Source: Burkholderiales bacterium (GTDB taxonomy: Bacteria; Pseudomonadota; Gammaproteobacteria; Burkholderiales; SG8-39). From it: a DNA stretch of 64,000 nucleotides. Numbering within the stretch: position 1 is the stretch's first letter; each line of letters begins with the position of its first letter. The notes beneath the pieces are model-generated. The model saw only the letters and a list, made by a program, of their open reading frames with translations, did no database searches and was not told the origin of the DNA. The stretch is from NCBI GenBank assembly GCA_026416295.1, contig JAOAFL010000058.1, positions 1-64,000 on the forward strand, read 5' to 3'. Shown here in pieces: positions 1-9,595 of this stretch. The position numbers were made by a program, and so were the translations under genes.

Positions 1-158
1 TTCACCTCCATCGCCCCGCAGCAGTTCCAGTTGCGCACTTCCTCCAGCTCCAGCCCGAGCGCGCGCCCGACCGCGCGCGTCGAGCGGTCATAGGCGTGCG
101 CGGTGCCTTCGAGCGCGCAGCCCGGGTAGTAGGCGACGCGCAGGTATTCGGATTTCAT
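1..158 (-). CDS. hdrB2: sHdrB2-like heterodisulfide reductase subunit B, N-terminal part (runs off the window edge)
   Basis: Minus-strand translation from 158 gives MKSEYLRVAYYPGCALEGTAHAYDRSTRAVGRALGLELEEVRNWNCCGAMEV, with CCG-domain-type motifs; ATGA overlap with the hdrC2 stop. Confidence 0.85.
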   Translation of the reverse strand, partial: MKSEYLRVAYYPGCALEGTAHAYDRSTRAVGRALGLELEEVRNWNCCGAMEV

Positions 159-895
159 GCCCTGTCCTCCAGCCCGAGCGCCTTGCGCCGGCGACGTTCC
201 TCCTCGCGCACGTATTCGGCGATCGCAGCGCCGGCGCTCGCCCAGCCGCGCGTGCGCGGGCGAAAGACCGCCGCGAGCGCGAGCTTGATGCCCTGAAGGA
301 TCGGAAGCCTGCGCGCGACGCGCCGGGCGATTTCGACCAGCCAGTCCTGAAGGAGCGGCTGGCCGGTCTTTTCGAAGAAGCGGCGGATGACGCGACCTTC
401 CTCGATTTTGCCGGTCGCCACCACCTGCTCGGTGAACTCCTCGTCGAAGATCATCGAGGGCTTCTTCGGCGTATGGCCCTTCAGTTCCAGCCAGTGCGCG
501 GTCGCCTTCATCACGCCTTCGGGGAAGACGTCGCGCGGGCAGGCGTAGGTGCACTTGTTGCACGACACGCACTGCCAGATGATCTCCTTGTCGCGCAGCA
601 GTTCCGACTCCATCCCCATGCGGATGAGGTAGATCCAGTAGCGCGGATTGAAGTCGGGATTCACCGCGTGCACGGTGCAGGAATTCGTGCACGAGCCGCA
701 CTGCCAGCAGCGGTGGATGTGCTCGCCGCCGGGAAGCGCCGCGATCTCTTCCTGCAGCCGCTCGTTGTAGTCGGTGACCACGCGCGGCTCGATGAAAGTG
801 CTCCAGTGGCCGGAGACATCCACGCCGTCGAGCACGAGCTTTTCGTGCGTCTTCAGGTTTTCGGGACGGATCAGCGATTTTTCGTGGATCGGCAT
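155..895 (-). CDS. hdrC2: sHdrC2-like subunit with two 4Fe-4S motifs
   Basis: MPIHEKSLIRPENL... with CWQCGSCTNSC and CVSCNKCTYACP; start set to 895 (ORF track extends further upstream). Confidence 0.88.
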   Translation of the reverse strand: MPIHEKSLIRPENLKTHEKLVLDGVDVSGHWSTFIEPRVVTDYNERLQEEIAALPGGEHIHRCWQCGSCTNSCTVHAVNPDFNPRYWIYLIRMGMESELLRDKEIIWQCVSCNKCTYACPRDVFPEGVMKATAHWLELKGHTPKKPSMIFDEEFTEQVVATGKIEEGRVIRRFFEKTGQPLLQDWLVEIARRVARRLPILQGIKLALAAVFRPRTRGWASAGAAIAEYVREEERRRRKALGLEDRA

Positions 896-908
896 GAGAC
901 GTTCAAGC

Positions 909-1739
909 TCAGGAAAGGAGCCTGCGTTCGTCGCTGCCGGCGGCGGCCTTGACACGCAGCCGCCCACGGCTGCCGATGCCGTCAAGGCCCAGGAGCCGGC
1001 GCAGGTGCAGCGCCGGGTCTTCCGGCGCGTTGAAGTCGGCGCGCAGGTACGTGCCGCCCTGCTCGGAAATGTAGTCCGCGTACACCTGCGCAAGGAGCAG
1101 GTCCACGTACTGCAGCACGTCGCGATAGACGCCGTTCGCCGCGAGATACTGCGCGAGTTCCTCGCGCAGGACGAGAAAGGTCGCATAGCGCGCCGGCACT
1201 TCGATGCGCTCGCTGTCCAGGTTCTCGCCGTACCAGATCTCGCGCAGCACGCCGGTGTTCGTCTCCTCGTCCCAGACCCAGCGGCACATGAGCGGATAGC
1301 GCTCGGGGTCCACCGCGTGAAGGATCTCGGCCGCGAGGTCGTGCGTCCAGCGGTGCGCGCGGTCCCCGGGAAACGCGGCGCGGAACGCAGCCATCCGCGC
1401 ATCGGCGCTCGCGGTGTCCTCGCGGCCTTCGAGCAGCCGCGCGACCGCGGCGCGCAGCCCGAGAAATCGTTCGCCTTCCAGATACGGCGCGATGCGCCGC
1501 CTGACCGTCGCGCAGAGCGCGGCGAGCGTGCGGAATTCGTCCGGCCCGAGCGCGGCGGCCGGGCGTTCGACGAGAAGCTCGCGAAACGCCGCCGCCTTCG
1601 CCTGAAGCGCGAGGGCGTAGCGCTCGACGCCGCCCTGCTCGTCGGTCGCGGCCACGAGCCGCTCGAGCGCGGCGGCGAGTTTCGGGCCGCTCAGCTCGAG
1701 GCGCGGTCGTTCGCTCGGTGCGAGCACGTCGCTTTTCAC
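909..1739 (-). CDS. Conserved hypothetical protein typical of sHdr loci (between hdrA and hdrC2)
   Basis: 276 aa ORF overlapping the hdrA stop by 4 nt; position matches the 'hyp' gene of sHdr clusters. Confidence 0.8.
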   Translation of the reverse strand: MKSDVLAPSERPRLELSGPKLAAALERLVAATDEQGGVERYALALQAKAAAFRELLVERPAAALGPDEFRTLAALCATVRRRIAPYLEGERFLGLRAAVARLLEGREDTASADARMAAFRAAFPGDRAHRWTHDLAAEILHAVDPERYPLMCRWVWDEETNTGVLREIWYGENLDSERIEVPARYATFLVLREELAQYLAANGVYRDVLQYVDLLLAQVYADYISEQGGTYLRADFNAPEDPALHLRRLLGLDGIGSRGRLRVKAAAGSDERRLLS

Positions 1740-2782
1740 GCCGCCGCCGCTGCCGGTGCGCGAACGAGCGCGAGCGCCGACATCGCCGCCGCCTTTGCCT
1801 GCGCGATCGAGTCGTCGATCGTCTCCGGGCCGGTCGCGGCGCCCGCGACGAAGACGCCCGGGCGCGAGGTCTCGCCGAGCGCGCCGTAGGCGTGACCCTT
1901 CGCGATGTGGCCGTGCTCCTGCAGCCGCACCCCGAAGATCTCGGCGATGCGCCGGTTCTCGACGTTAGGATCCATGCCGATCGCGTGAACCACCATGTCG
2001 AAAGGGATGGTGATCGGGCGCTTGACCAGCGTATCTTCGCCCTTGACGATCAGGCGCTTTCCGTCGGAGGTCACCTCGGCGATCCGCGCCTTGATGTACT
2101 TCACCTTGAACTCCTCCTGGCTGCGCCAGTAGTAGCCGGTCTCGTACAGCCCGAAAGTGCGGATGTCCATGTAGTAGATGTACACGTGGCAGTCGGGCAG
2201 CTCCTCGCGGATCTCCATCGCGAGGTTGCAAGAGACGGTGCAACAGATCTTCGAGCACCACTCGCGCCCGATCTGCCGGTCGCGCGAGCCGACGCACAGC
2301 AGGATCGCCACCCGCTCGGGCTTGCGGCCGTCGGAGGGACAGCGCACGCCCTTGCCCGAGGAAATCATCTGCTCGACCTGGGTGGTCGTCACCACGTCCG
2401 GATAGGTGCCGAAGCCCCACTCGGGCTTGTTCACCGAATCGAAGTGCGTGAAGCCGGTGCACAGAATCGCCGCAGCCGCCTCCACCGTCTGGCCGTTCGA
2501 AAGCTGCGCGCGAAACGCCCCCGGCGCGCCGTCGAAGCGCTCGACGCGGCAGCCGGTGTGAACGCTAACGAGCGGGTTCTGCTCCACCCGCCTCACCATG
2601 CCGCCGATCGCATCGCGCGCCCACTCGCCCGAGGGCACGAGCTTCGCGTAGCCCGAGAGGATCGGCGCGCCGCCGAGGCGCGACTCTTTTTCGACCAGGA
2701 CCGCACGCTCGCCGACGGCGGCGAGCGCCTGCGCGGCGGCAAGCCCCGCGGGCCCGCCGCCCACGACGAGGATCGGCTTCAT
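1736..2782 (-). CDS. hdrA: sHdrA-like FAD-containing heterodisulfide reductase subunit A
   Basis: MKPILVVGGGPAGLAAAQAL... (Rossmann GxGxxG) and CVGSRDRQIGREWCSKICCTVSCNLA. Confidence 0.92.
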   Translation of the reverse strand: MKPILVVGGGPAGLAAAQALAAVGERAVLVEKESRLGGAPILSGYAKLVPSGEWARDAIGGMVRRVEQNPLVSVHTGCRVERFDGAPGAFRAQLSNGQTVEAAAAILCTGFTHFDSVNKPEWGFGTYPDVVTTTQVEQMISSGKGVRCPSDGRKPERVAILLCVGSRDRQIGREWCSKICCTVSCNLAMEIREELPDCHVYIYYMDIRTFGLYETGYYWRSQEEFKVKYIKARIAEVTSDGKRLIVKGEDTLVKRPITIPFDMVVHAIGMDPNVENRRIAEIFGVRLQEHGHIAKGHAYGALGETSRPGVFVAGAATGPETIDDSIAQAKAAAMSALALVRAPAAAAA

Positions 2783-4116
2783 TGCGCCGCCCGGATCGGG
2801 ATGAAGCCGGGCCCGGAGGTGATCCGGCGGCGCGGATCGTACAGCGATTCGCCCCTGCCCGCTTTCACCTCGTCGAGATAGGCGACGAACTCGGCTTTTT
2901 TCGCCTCCCAGTCGATGCCGAGCTTTTCCATCAGCGCTTCGACCGGGGAGGCGTGCCAGTGAAGCTGCACGATCTTGTACGGATGCGCGCCGCAGACGAG
3001 CGCGGCGAACTGGCAGTCGGCCATGATCGGGATCTCCCAGGTCTTGTTCGCCGCTTTTCCGATCCACTGGTTCTTGTCGAGCGTGGTGATGCAGCCGGTG
3101 TCGTGCCCGATCATCACGTCGGCGCGCGCCTCCTCGACCGCGACGCGCACCTTGCGGTCGATGGCGAAGGAGCGCGTGAACTCGCGCTCGCTGATGATGT
3201 GGCGGAAACCGAAGCCGCAGCAGTCGTACCAGGTGGAGTAGTCGACGACCTCGGTGCCGAGCGCCTGCATCAGGCCGGTCGAGACCGCGAGGCGATTGCC
3301 GCCGAGGATCGCGTCGTCGTAGATCGCGTCCTCCGGCACCATCTTGTAGACGTGGCAGGCTGGATGGATCACCGCGCGGATGCCGCTCGCGTCGATTTCG
3401 CGCATCGCGGCGATTTTCTCGCGCATCACGTGCAGCCACTCGGAGTAATGCACCACCTCTTCGGGAAGCAGGAGCTTTCCGTCCACCAGCCGCCCGAGCT
3501 TGCCGAGGATGGCCTTCACCCGCTCGCGCAGCTTCGCCGAGTGGACGAGGTAGGCGCGCACCTCCTTGTAGTTGCCGAACGAGGTGCCGCAGTGAACGAG
3601 CGGATACCAGTAGCCGTCGGGCAGCCCCTGCGCGCGGGCCGCGACGTACGCCTGGTGGAAGTTGCGCAGGAACACCGCGGCGAGGCTCTCGATGTTGCCG
3701 ATGCCCGAGCCGTGGTAGTTCCAGGCGGTGCACGAGGTCTGGTCGGTCTCGTCGAGGTACTCGACCCCGAGCCGGTTCATGAGCCACAGGAGCGACGCCG
3801 GGTAGCCCGGGATGTTCCCGCACTGGCCGCAGGACTTGTGGTGCCACAGGCGCCGCGTCGGGATCTTCTTGTCCCAGCCGTAAAGCGTCTTCACCGTCAC
3901 CGGCTCGTGCGCTTCGCTCACGCGGTGCACGACGATCTCGCCGTCCTTTTCCAGCTCCCACATCGCGTCGCGCACGTCCTCGACCCGGTCCTTTCCGGTG
4001 AGCATCGAGCGCCGGTCGACCTTCAGTTCCACCCACGCGGTCGCGATGCGTGCTTCCCGCGGGCTCAGGTTCGCGTCGCGCCATTCCGGCCCGTGGCCCG
4101 TGAAGCGTTCATTCAT
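2779..4116 (-). CDS. hdrB1: sHdrB1-like heterodisulfide reductase subunit B
   Basis: 445 aa ORF with HKSCGQCGN, CGTSFGNYK and WYDCCGFGF motifs. Confidence 0.9.
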   Translation of the reverse strand: MNERFTGHGPEWRDANLSPREARIATAWVELKVDRRSMLTGKDRVEDVRDAMWELEKDGEIVVHRVSEAHEPVTVKTLYGWDKKIPTRRLWHHKSCGQCGNIPGYPASLLWLMNRLGVEYLDETDQTSCTAWNYHGSGIGNIESLAAVFLRNFHQAYVAARAQGLPDGYWYPLVHCGTSFGNYKEVRAYLVHSAKLRERVKAILGKLGRLVDGKLLLPEEVVHYSEWLHVMREKIAAMREIDASGIRAVIHPACHVYKMVPEDAIYDDAILGGNRLAVSTGLMQALGTEVVDYSTWYDCCGFGFRHIISEREFTRSFAIDRKVRVAVEEARADVMIGHDTGCITTLDKNQWIGKAANKTWEIPIMADCQFAALVCGAHPYKIVQLHWHASPVEALMEKLGIDWEAKKAEFVAYLDEVKAGRGESLYDPRRRITSGPGFIPIRAAQ

Positions 4117-4870
4117 CGTCGCCTCCTCTCGCTTGCTGCTCTGCGAGGAAGTCTTCCCACTCCTCGCGCTTTTCGTCCATGAAATCCGAGATCACGTCGA
4201 AGAGGTTCGGATCGATCCCTTCGAGCTGTTCGAGCACCCCGGTCTCCTCCCAGATGGTGTAGAGCTCGATCGAGGTGCGCAGGTTCACCTCCCACGCGGT
4301 GGCGGTGGTGTTCAAGGTCGGCACCGGAATCGCCTGGCGCAGGAGCTTGAGCGGCGCCTCGACCTTCGAGATCCGCGGCCCCCAGTCGGGGAAATGGTCC
4401 TTCGTGATCATGTCGGGCGCGAGCTGGTTGCCGGTGGACACCAGCTTCAGCATCACGCGCGAGAAGGGCCGCAGCACGTTCTTCGCCGACTCCATCCGAT
4501 GCTTGATCGCGGTCTCGCGCATGAGCATCACGAGGCCCCCGGGCGAATTGCCGAACGGGCAGCGCGCGGCGCAGGTGTAGCACTGGGCGCACGCCCAGAT
4601 CTTTTCCTGCATCGCGTCGTAGATGCCCTCGAGGTTCTCGGTCCAGAGCAGCTGCACGATCTCGCGCGGCGAGAAATCGTAGTAGTGCGCCGCAGGGCAC
4701 GTGGCGGTGCAGATGCCGCAGTTGAGGCAGCCGTGCAGCTCGTGGTCGAACCGCAGGTCCGACTGGATGTCGCGGAAGATCGCTTCGAGCTTTTCGCGCG
4801 GGACCGGCGGCGCCTCCGACACCGGATCGCCGGCGCGCTGCTGGACGCGGGTCGCGTGCGCGGTCGCCAT
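4109..4870 (-). CDS. hdrC1: sHdrC1-like subunit with two 4Fe-4S motifs
   Basis: CLNCGICTATCP and CAQCYTCAARCP motifs; operon context. Confidence 0.9.
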   Translation of the reverse strand: MATAHATRVQQRAGDPVSEAPPVPREKLEAIFRDIQSDLRFDHELHGCLNCGICTATCPAAHYYDFSPREIVQLLWTENLEGIYDAMQEKIWACAQCYTCAARCPFGNSPGGLVMLMRETAIKHRMESAKNVLRPFSRVMLKLVSTGNQLAPDMITKDHFPDWGPRISKVEAPLKLLRQAIPVPTLNTTATAWEVNLRTSIELYTIWEETGVLEQLEGIDPNLFDVISDFMDEKREEWEDFLAEQQARGGDDE

Positions 4871-4879
4871 CGCTCGCCT

Positions 4880-5257
4880 CTAATAGGTGAGCACCCGGCA
4901 GTCGCCTTCCATCACTTCCTCGATGAGGTGCGCCCCGCCGATCACGCCGGTGCACTCCGGAATCAGGTCTTCCGGCTTCATGTCGAAGAGGTCGAGGTTC
5001 GGCGAGCAGCAGTAGAACTTCACACCCGCCTCGTGCGCCTCGCGGATGAAGTCGTACACGGTCTTCGGCGACCCTTCCTTGACGCGCAGCTTCTCGGCCA
5101 CCCCTTTCTTCATCAGTCGCCCGGCCGTCGCGGTGCAAATCACCTCGACCTCGTAGTCCATCGCCGCCGCGACCGACGCCTGAAAGATCGGCGCACCGAG
5201 TTCCTCGCCGTTCCTCGGATCGGTGTTCGCCATCACGATGACCAGTTTCTTCGCCAC
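4880..5257 (-). CDS. dsrE: DsrE-family sulfur carrier protein
   Basis: 125 aa, MAKKLVIVMANTDPRNGEELGAPIFQASVAAAM..., first gene of the sHdr operon. Confidence 0.85.
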   Translation of the reverse strand: MAKKLVIVMANTDPRNGEELGAPIFQASVAAAMDYEVEVICTATAGRLMKKGVAEKLRVKEGSPKTVYDFIREAHEAGVKFYCCSPNLDLFDMKPEDLIPECTGVIGGAHLIEEVMEGDCRVLTY

Positions 5258-5295
5258 GCCCGTTCCTCCTTGCCGGGGATTGCGCGATGTCGCGC

Positions 5296-5324
5296 AGAAT
5301 ATATTAGGAAATTCTAAAGTGCAA
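5296..5324 (-). promoter_or_regulatory. Candidate sigma70-type promoter for dsrE-hdr
   Basis: Minus strand TTGCAC (5324-5319), 17 nt spacer, TATTCT (5301-5296); inverted repeat AGAAT-N10-ATTCT overlaps it. Confidence 0.5.
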
Positions 5325-5335
5325 CACGCCGCGCG

Positions 5336-6034
5336 TCAGCCCGGCGCGCGCATCCAGCCGGTCGCGGCGACCACGCCGGTCATGATCGGCACCAGCGCGT
5401 CCTCGATGCTGCGCTGCACCGCGCGCAGTCGATCGAGCGTCGCGCCGTAGCCCTCCGGCACCTCGTCGAACTCGAGAATCAGGTCTTCGACCATGCCGAG
5501 CTTCACGCCCGGGTGACCGGCGAAACCGAACGCCCGCGCGCCGACCCGCCACACCGCTGGCCGGTTTTCCTCGTCCACGCCGAGGATTTCCGCCTGCGGC
5601 GGGGGCAGCGCGCGGTCGCGCATGTAGATCGCGAGCGGAAACGCCTCCGGAAGAAACCCGTCGAGCGCATCGGGCGAGACGCGTCGGACGGCGAGCACCG
5701 CGAACGCGAGCGGCGCGGGTTCGGCGCTGCCGCCCGCGGCGAGCGCGAGGATCTGCGCGCCGAGGCCGAAGCCGAGCACCGGCCTTCCTTGCTCGAGGCA
5801 GGCGCGCGCGAGCGCCACCTCCGCCGCGAGGGTCGGCAGATCGCGCGCGCCTGCGCTTCCCCACGGCCCGCCACCAAGCAGCACGAGACCGTCATCGAGC
5901 GCTTCGGGCGCAGGAAGCGCCCGCCCACCGGCGAACGGACGCCAGTAGCGAAATCGCACGCCGCGGCCCTCGAGGTGGTCCTCGATGAGGCCCAGGTACT
6001 CGCCCGCGGTGTGCTGGACGACGTGAACCGTCAC
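5336..6034 (-). CDS. Class I glutamine amidotransferase-like protein of the sHdr/lipoate locus
   Basis: GTG start, VTVHVVQHTAGEYLGLIEDHLEGRG...GPWGSAG...PVLGFGLGAQILA; overlaps the LipS2 stop. The nucleophile Cys position reads GFGLGAQ, not GxCxGxQ. Confidence 0.75.
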   Translation of the reverse strand: MTVHVVQHTAGEYLGLIEDHLEGRGVRFRYWRPFAGGRALPAPEALDDGLVLLGGGPWGSAGARDLPTLAAEVALARACLEQGRPVLGFGLGAQILALAAGGSAEPAPLAFAVLAVRRVSPDALDGFLPEAFPLAIYMRDRALPPPQAEILGVDEENRPAVWRVGARAFGFAGHPGVKLGMVEDLILEFDEVPEGYGATLDRLRAVQRSIEDALVPIMTGVVAATGWMRAPG

Positions 6035-7248
6035 CGCTTCGGCGCAAGGCCGAGCTGGCGGCGGATGCGCCGCAGGTCGCCCTTCGACGGCGCAAACGGG
6101 TAGCTCGCGATGTCGGAGGGCGGCGAGTCGCCGTAGGGCCGGTCGCAGGCGGAAATGTCCTCGGCGAACTTGCCCGGGCAGCCGGAGGTGCGAAACGCAA
6201 CTCCCGCCTCGATCACCGCGTCGAGCTCGCTCGTCGGGATGCCGTAGTCGATGACGCGCCCGGCTTCGTCGAAGCGCATGTGCTCTACGCGCACGCCGCG
6301 ATAGTCGATGAGATAGCGCGCAAGCTGCACCCGCCGCCACTGGTCGCGCGGCGTCGGCGGCAGGTGGTCCATGAGCGAACCCTTCTCGGGAAAGAAGCAG
6401 AAGAGATGGCTGTGGCCGCCGAGGTCGACGAGCTTTTGCACGAGCGCGAGTACGTCGTACTCGGTCTCGCCCATGCCGACGATGATGTGCGCGCCGAACT
6501 TCTGCGGGCCGAAGACGTCGCGCGCGTGCAGGAGGATCTCCCAGTATTTCGCCCACGAGTGCGGCGAGCCGACGCCCTTGCCGCGCGTGCGCTCGAAGAT
6601 CTCGGGGGTGGCGGCATCGAGCGCGACGGTGAAGATGTCGGCGCCGAGCTCCTTCAGCGCCACCACATCGGCGCGCGTCATCGTCGTCGGGTTGGACAGG
6701 ATCGAGACCGGGATCGCCGACGGATCGATGCGGTCGGTCCAGGCTTTCAGCACCGCGCGCGTATCCTCGTCCGAGCGCGGGTGCGTGATCATCGAGATGC
6801 ACATGCGATGAAAGGGGCTCGCCGCGCCGTCGGCGGCGACCTTGTCGATCACCTGCGCAAGCGGCACCGCCGGCCAGTCGACCCGGATGAAGTTGCGGTC
6901 GGCGTAGTCGCGCTCGGCCTCGCGGTGGCGGGCGAGTCCGCAGTAGGCACAGTTCGCCCGGCAGCCTTCCGGGTAGGTCAGCAGCAGGTTCAAGCAGCGC
7001 GTGCACTCGCAGCGGTACATGCGACCGCTCATGATCCCGAGCGTGATCGCCGCCGCGGTGGACATCTGCACGTACTCGGGCGAGCGCATGTTCGGCGTGA
7101 GCACGTTGTAGTTCGGCAGATAGACGCCCTGCGGGGCGACGTTCGCGCGCTTTACGCGCGCGCCGTTCCTCAGCTCGATCGGGATCGTGCCGGGCGCGCG
7201 CGGCAGCATCGGCGCAGCGGCCGGCGATTCGGGTCGAACACAGCTCAT
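6031..7248 (-). CDS. lipS2: Radical SAM protein, LipS2-like lipoyl synthase component
   Basis: CRANCAYCGLARH radical-SAM motif; adjacent to LipT- and LipS1-like ORFs in an sHdr locus. Confidence 0.8.
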   Translation of the reverse strand: MSCVRPESPAAAPMLPRAPGTIPIELRNGARVKRANVAPQGVYLPNYNVLTPNMRSPEYVQMSTAAAITLGIMSGRMYRCECTRCLNLLLTYPEGCRANCAYCGLARHREAERDYADRNFIRVDWPAVPLAQVIDKVAADGAASPFHRMCISMITHPRSDEDTRAVLKAWTDRIDPSAIPVSILSNPTTMTRADVVALKELGADIFTVALDAATPEIFERTRGKGVGSPHSWAKYWEILLHARDVFGPQKFGAHIIVGMGETEYDVLALVQKLVDLGGHSHLFCFFPEKGSLMDHLPPTPRDQWRRVQLARYLIDYRGVRVEHMRFDEAGRVIDYGIPTSELDAVIEAGVAFRTSGCPGKFAEDISACDRPYGDSPPSDIASYPFAPSKGDLRRIRRQLGLAPKR

Positions 7249-8279
7249 TGCCAGTACTCCGGATAGGCGATCCATGCGCGGCGCAGCTCGCGCTTGCCGG
7301 GCGCGGCCGATGCGAGCAGCTCCCGCCGGCGCGAAAGCGCCCGCGCAAGCGAGCGCGCATAGACATCGCGCAGCTCTTCCTCGTATTCGTGGTAGCCGCC
7401 CGAGGCGGCCGCCTCGCCGGCGAGCCGCCCCGAGTGCACTGCGGCGGCGATCCCGGCGCCGGTGACGGGATTGGCGAGCCCGGCGGCGTCGCCGGCAAGC
7501 AGCACCGCCGTGTCGCCGAGCGCGCCTTGCACGCGCAGCATCCCGCCGACCGGGATCGCCCCGCCGGTGATGGCGAGGATGTCTCGCCCGAGGCGCCCGT
7601 CGGCGACAAGCCGCGCGTGCAGCGCGGCGACGATTTCCTTCAGGCGCGCGCGCTCCGACGGCACGACGCCTGCGCCGACGTGGGCGATCGCGCCCTTCGG
7701 AAACAACCAGCCGTAGCCGCCGGGGATGCGGGCGGAGAGAAAGATGTCGGTCGCCGCGTGCGGCGCCGCGAGCGGCACCGTGATCTGGCGCGTCTCGACG
7801 AGCGCGGTGTTGACGCTTCCGATCGCGCGGCCGACGACCGAACGCGGGCCGTCGGCGCCGACGAGGACGCGCGCCGAGAGCCTCGCGCCGTCCGAAAGAA
7901 GCACCGTTCCGTCGGCGGCGACGCGCCGCACGGGCGAGGAAAAGCGCACCTCGGCGCCGGCGCGCACCGCGCGTGCGACGAGCGCCGCATCGAACGCCGC
8001 GCGATCTAGCATACGGCCGCGAAAGTCGGGCGTGGGGTCGGGCGGGTCGTCTTCGACATAGGTCGCCATCGCCTCGATCCTCTGGCGTTCGGAGCGCGCG
8101 ACATCGTCGGCATGCGCCGCAATCATCGCCGGCACGAACTCGGCGCATTGCACCGGACGGCCGGGCGCTCGCCTGCGATCGAGCGCGATCACCCGGGAGC
8201 CGCGCGCGGCCGCCGCGGCGGCCGCGCTCGCGCCTGCCGGGCCGAGCCCCACCACGAGCACGTCGCAGGTTTCGGTCAT
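7245..8279 (-). CDS. lipT: FAD-dependent oxidoreductase, geranylgeranyl-reductase-like (LipT-like)
   Basis: MTETCDVLVVGLGPAGASAAAAAAARG... and GDAAGLANPVTGAGI; locus context. Confidence 0.8.
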   Translation of the reverse strand: MTETCDVLVVGLGPAGASAAAAAAARGSRVIALDRRRAPGRPVQCAEFVPAMIAAHADDVARSERQRIEAMATYVEDDPPDPTPDFRGRMLDRAAFDAALVARAVRAGAEVRFSSPVRRVAADGTVLLSDGARLSARVLVGADGPRSVVGRAIGSVNTALVETRQITVPLAAPHAATDIFLSARIPGGYGWLFPKGAIAHVGAGVVPSERARLKEIVAALHARLVADGRLGRDILAITGGAIPVGGMLRVQGALGDTAVLLAGDAAGLANPVTGAGIAAAVHSGRLAGEAAASGGYHEYEEELRDVYARSLARALSRRRELLASAAPGKRELRRAWIAYPEYWQ

Positions 8280-9322
8280 GCGGCGAGCGCCGCCTGCCGA
8301 TAGAGCCGGATCGTGCGCTCGGTCTTCACCGAGCAGCAGGCGTGCGCCTGATCGGCCGGCCGGCCGATCGCGTGCGCGAGCGCGACCGCGCCCTCCGCGG
8401 GAAACGCGATGCCGTCGAGGCCGGCCATCACCGCATACGCGTCGGTGACACGGCGGTGCATGCCCGGTGGCCGCGCACAGCCGAGAAGGACCGGCCGCTC
8501 GGGCAGGCGGCGTCGCGCCTCCAGAAAGATCCGTCCGACCTCGGCGGGATCCGGGGTCGCGAACGTGCCCGGCTTCGCGTAGAACGGCATCACGACGACG
8601 AGCACGAGCGAATGGATGCGATGGCGCGCGACGATCTCGAGCGCCGCGGGCTCCCCGAGCACCCGTCCGTAGTGAAGGCCGATCACGATATGCGGCACCA
8701 CCTCCATGCGCGTCTCGCAAAGCGCCTCGAGCGTCGCCTCGAAGTCGGCCACCGGACGCTCCAAGTGATAGACCTCGCGGATCGTCTGCTCCGATCCGAT
8801 CACGTCCATCATCGCGGTGTCGACGCCCGCATCGGCCATCGCGCGCGCGCGCGCGCGATCGAGGAGCGCCGTATGCACCGCGATCCGCAACCACGGGAAG
8901 TCCCTCTTCAGGCGAGCGACCGCCGGCCAGTAGCGCTCGTAGCGGATTTCGTTGCGCCGGTTCGATCCGCCCGAGAGCAGAAACCCTTGCAGGCCTCCGG
9001 CGGCGACCATTTCGCGCACGCGCCGCTCGAGGGTCTCGGGGCTCGTCGCCGGGATCATCGGCTCGAGGATCTTCGCCCGGCAATGGTCGCAGTCGAGCGC
9101 GCAGCCGGCGCCGGTCACCGAGAAGGCGGGAAAGCTGTTCTTTCCGCAGCCCTCTAGCTCGCAGCTCGAGTACGCCTTGAAGGTGGGCGTCGAGAAGCGG
9201 ATCGGGCGGCCGGCCGCCGCCCCCGCGCGCTCCATCTCTTCGACGAGCCGCGAATCGAACGGCGCATCCTCCAGCGCCTCGATCGCCGCAAGCCGCTCGA
9301 TCCAGCGCATCGCGCGCGCCAC
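8276..9322 (-). CDS. lipS1: Radical SAM protein, LipS1-like lipoyl synthase component
   Basis: CALDCDHCRAK radical-SAM motif; 4-nt overlap with LipT-like ORF. Confidence 0.8.
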   Translation of the reverse strand: MARAMRWIERLAAIEALEDAPFDSRLVEEMERAGAAAGRPIRFSTPTFKAYSSCELEGCGKNSFPAFSVTGAGCALDCDHCRAKILEPMIPATSPETLERRVREMVAAGGLQGFLLSGGSNRRNEIRYERYWPAVARLKRDFPWLRIAVHTALLDRARARAMADAGVDTAMMDVIGSEQTIREVYHLERPVADFEATLEALCETRMEVVPHIVIGLHYGRVLGEPAALEIVARHRIHSLVLVVVMPFYAKPGTFATPDPAEVGRIFLEARRRLPERPVLLGCARPPGMHRRVTDAYAVMAGLDGIAFPAEGAVALAHAIGRPADQAHACCSVKTERTIRLYRQAALAA

Positions 9323-9344
9323 CCGGCTGCTTCCGCCGCGCCGC

Positions 9345-9572
9345 CTACTTGCGCTTGAGGAAAAACGTGAACTCCTTGTTCGCCTCGGAGTGCGACAGGA
9401 GTTCGTTGCCGGTCTGCTTGGCGAAGGCCTGGAAGTCCTTCACCGATCCCGGGTCGGTGGCGACGATCTTGAGCACCTGCCCCGACTGCATGTCCGAGAG
9501 CGCTTTTTTCGCGCGCAGGATGGGCAGCGGGCAGTTGAGCCCCCGCGCATCGAGTTCCTTGTCGAATTTCAT
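9345..9572 (-). CDS. tusA: TusA-family sulfurtransferase
   Basis: MKFDKELDARGLNCPLPILRAKKAL..., conserved CPxP motif. Confidence 0.95.
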   Translation of the reverse strand: MKFDKELDARGLNCPLPILRAKKALSDMQSGQVLKIVATDPGSVKDFQAFAKQTGNELLSHSEANKEFTFFLKRK

Positions 9573-9595
9573 CTGCGGTTCCGTCCCCTCATCGT

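Noticed and set aside
774-1889. Long plus-strand ORFs (e.g. 371 aa) opposite the hdr genes, and many similar ORFs opposite other genes
   Set aside because: High-GC shadow ORFs; Arg/Ala/Pro-rich translations with no family motifs, fully antisense to well-supported genes.
8841-8860. GCGCGC dinucleotide-like tract (cgcgcgcgcgcgcgatc) in the lipS1-like gene
   Set aside because: Encodes Arg/Ala codons in frame (DRARARAMADAG); simple codon-usage effect, not evidence of a repeat element.
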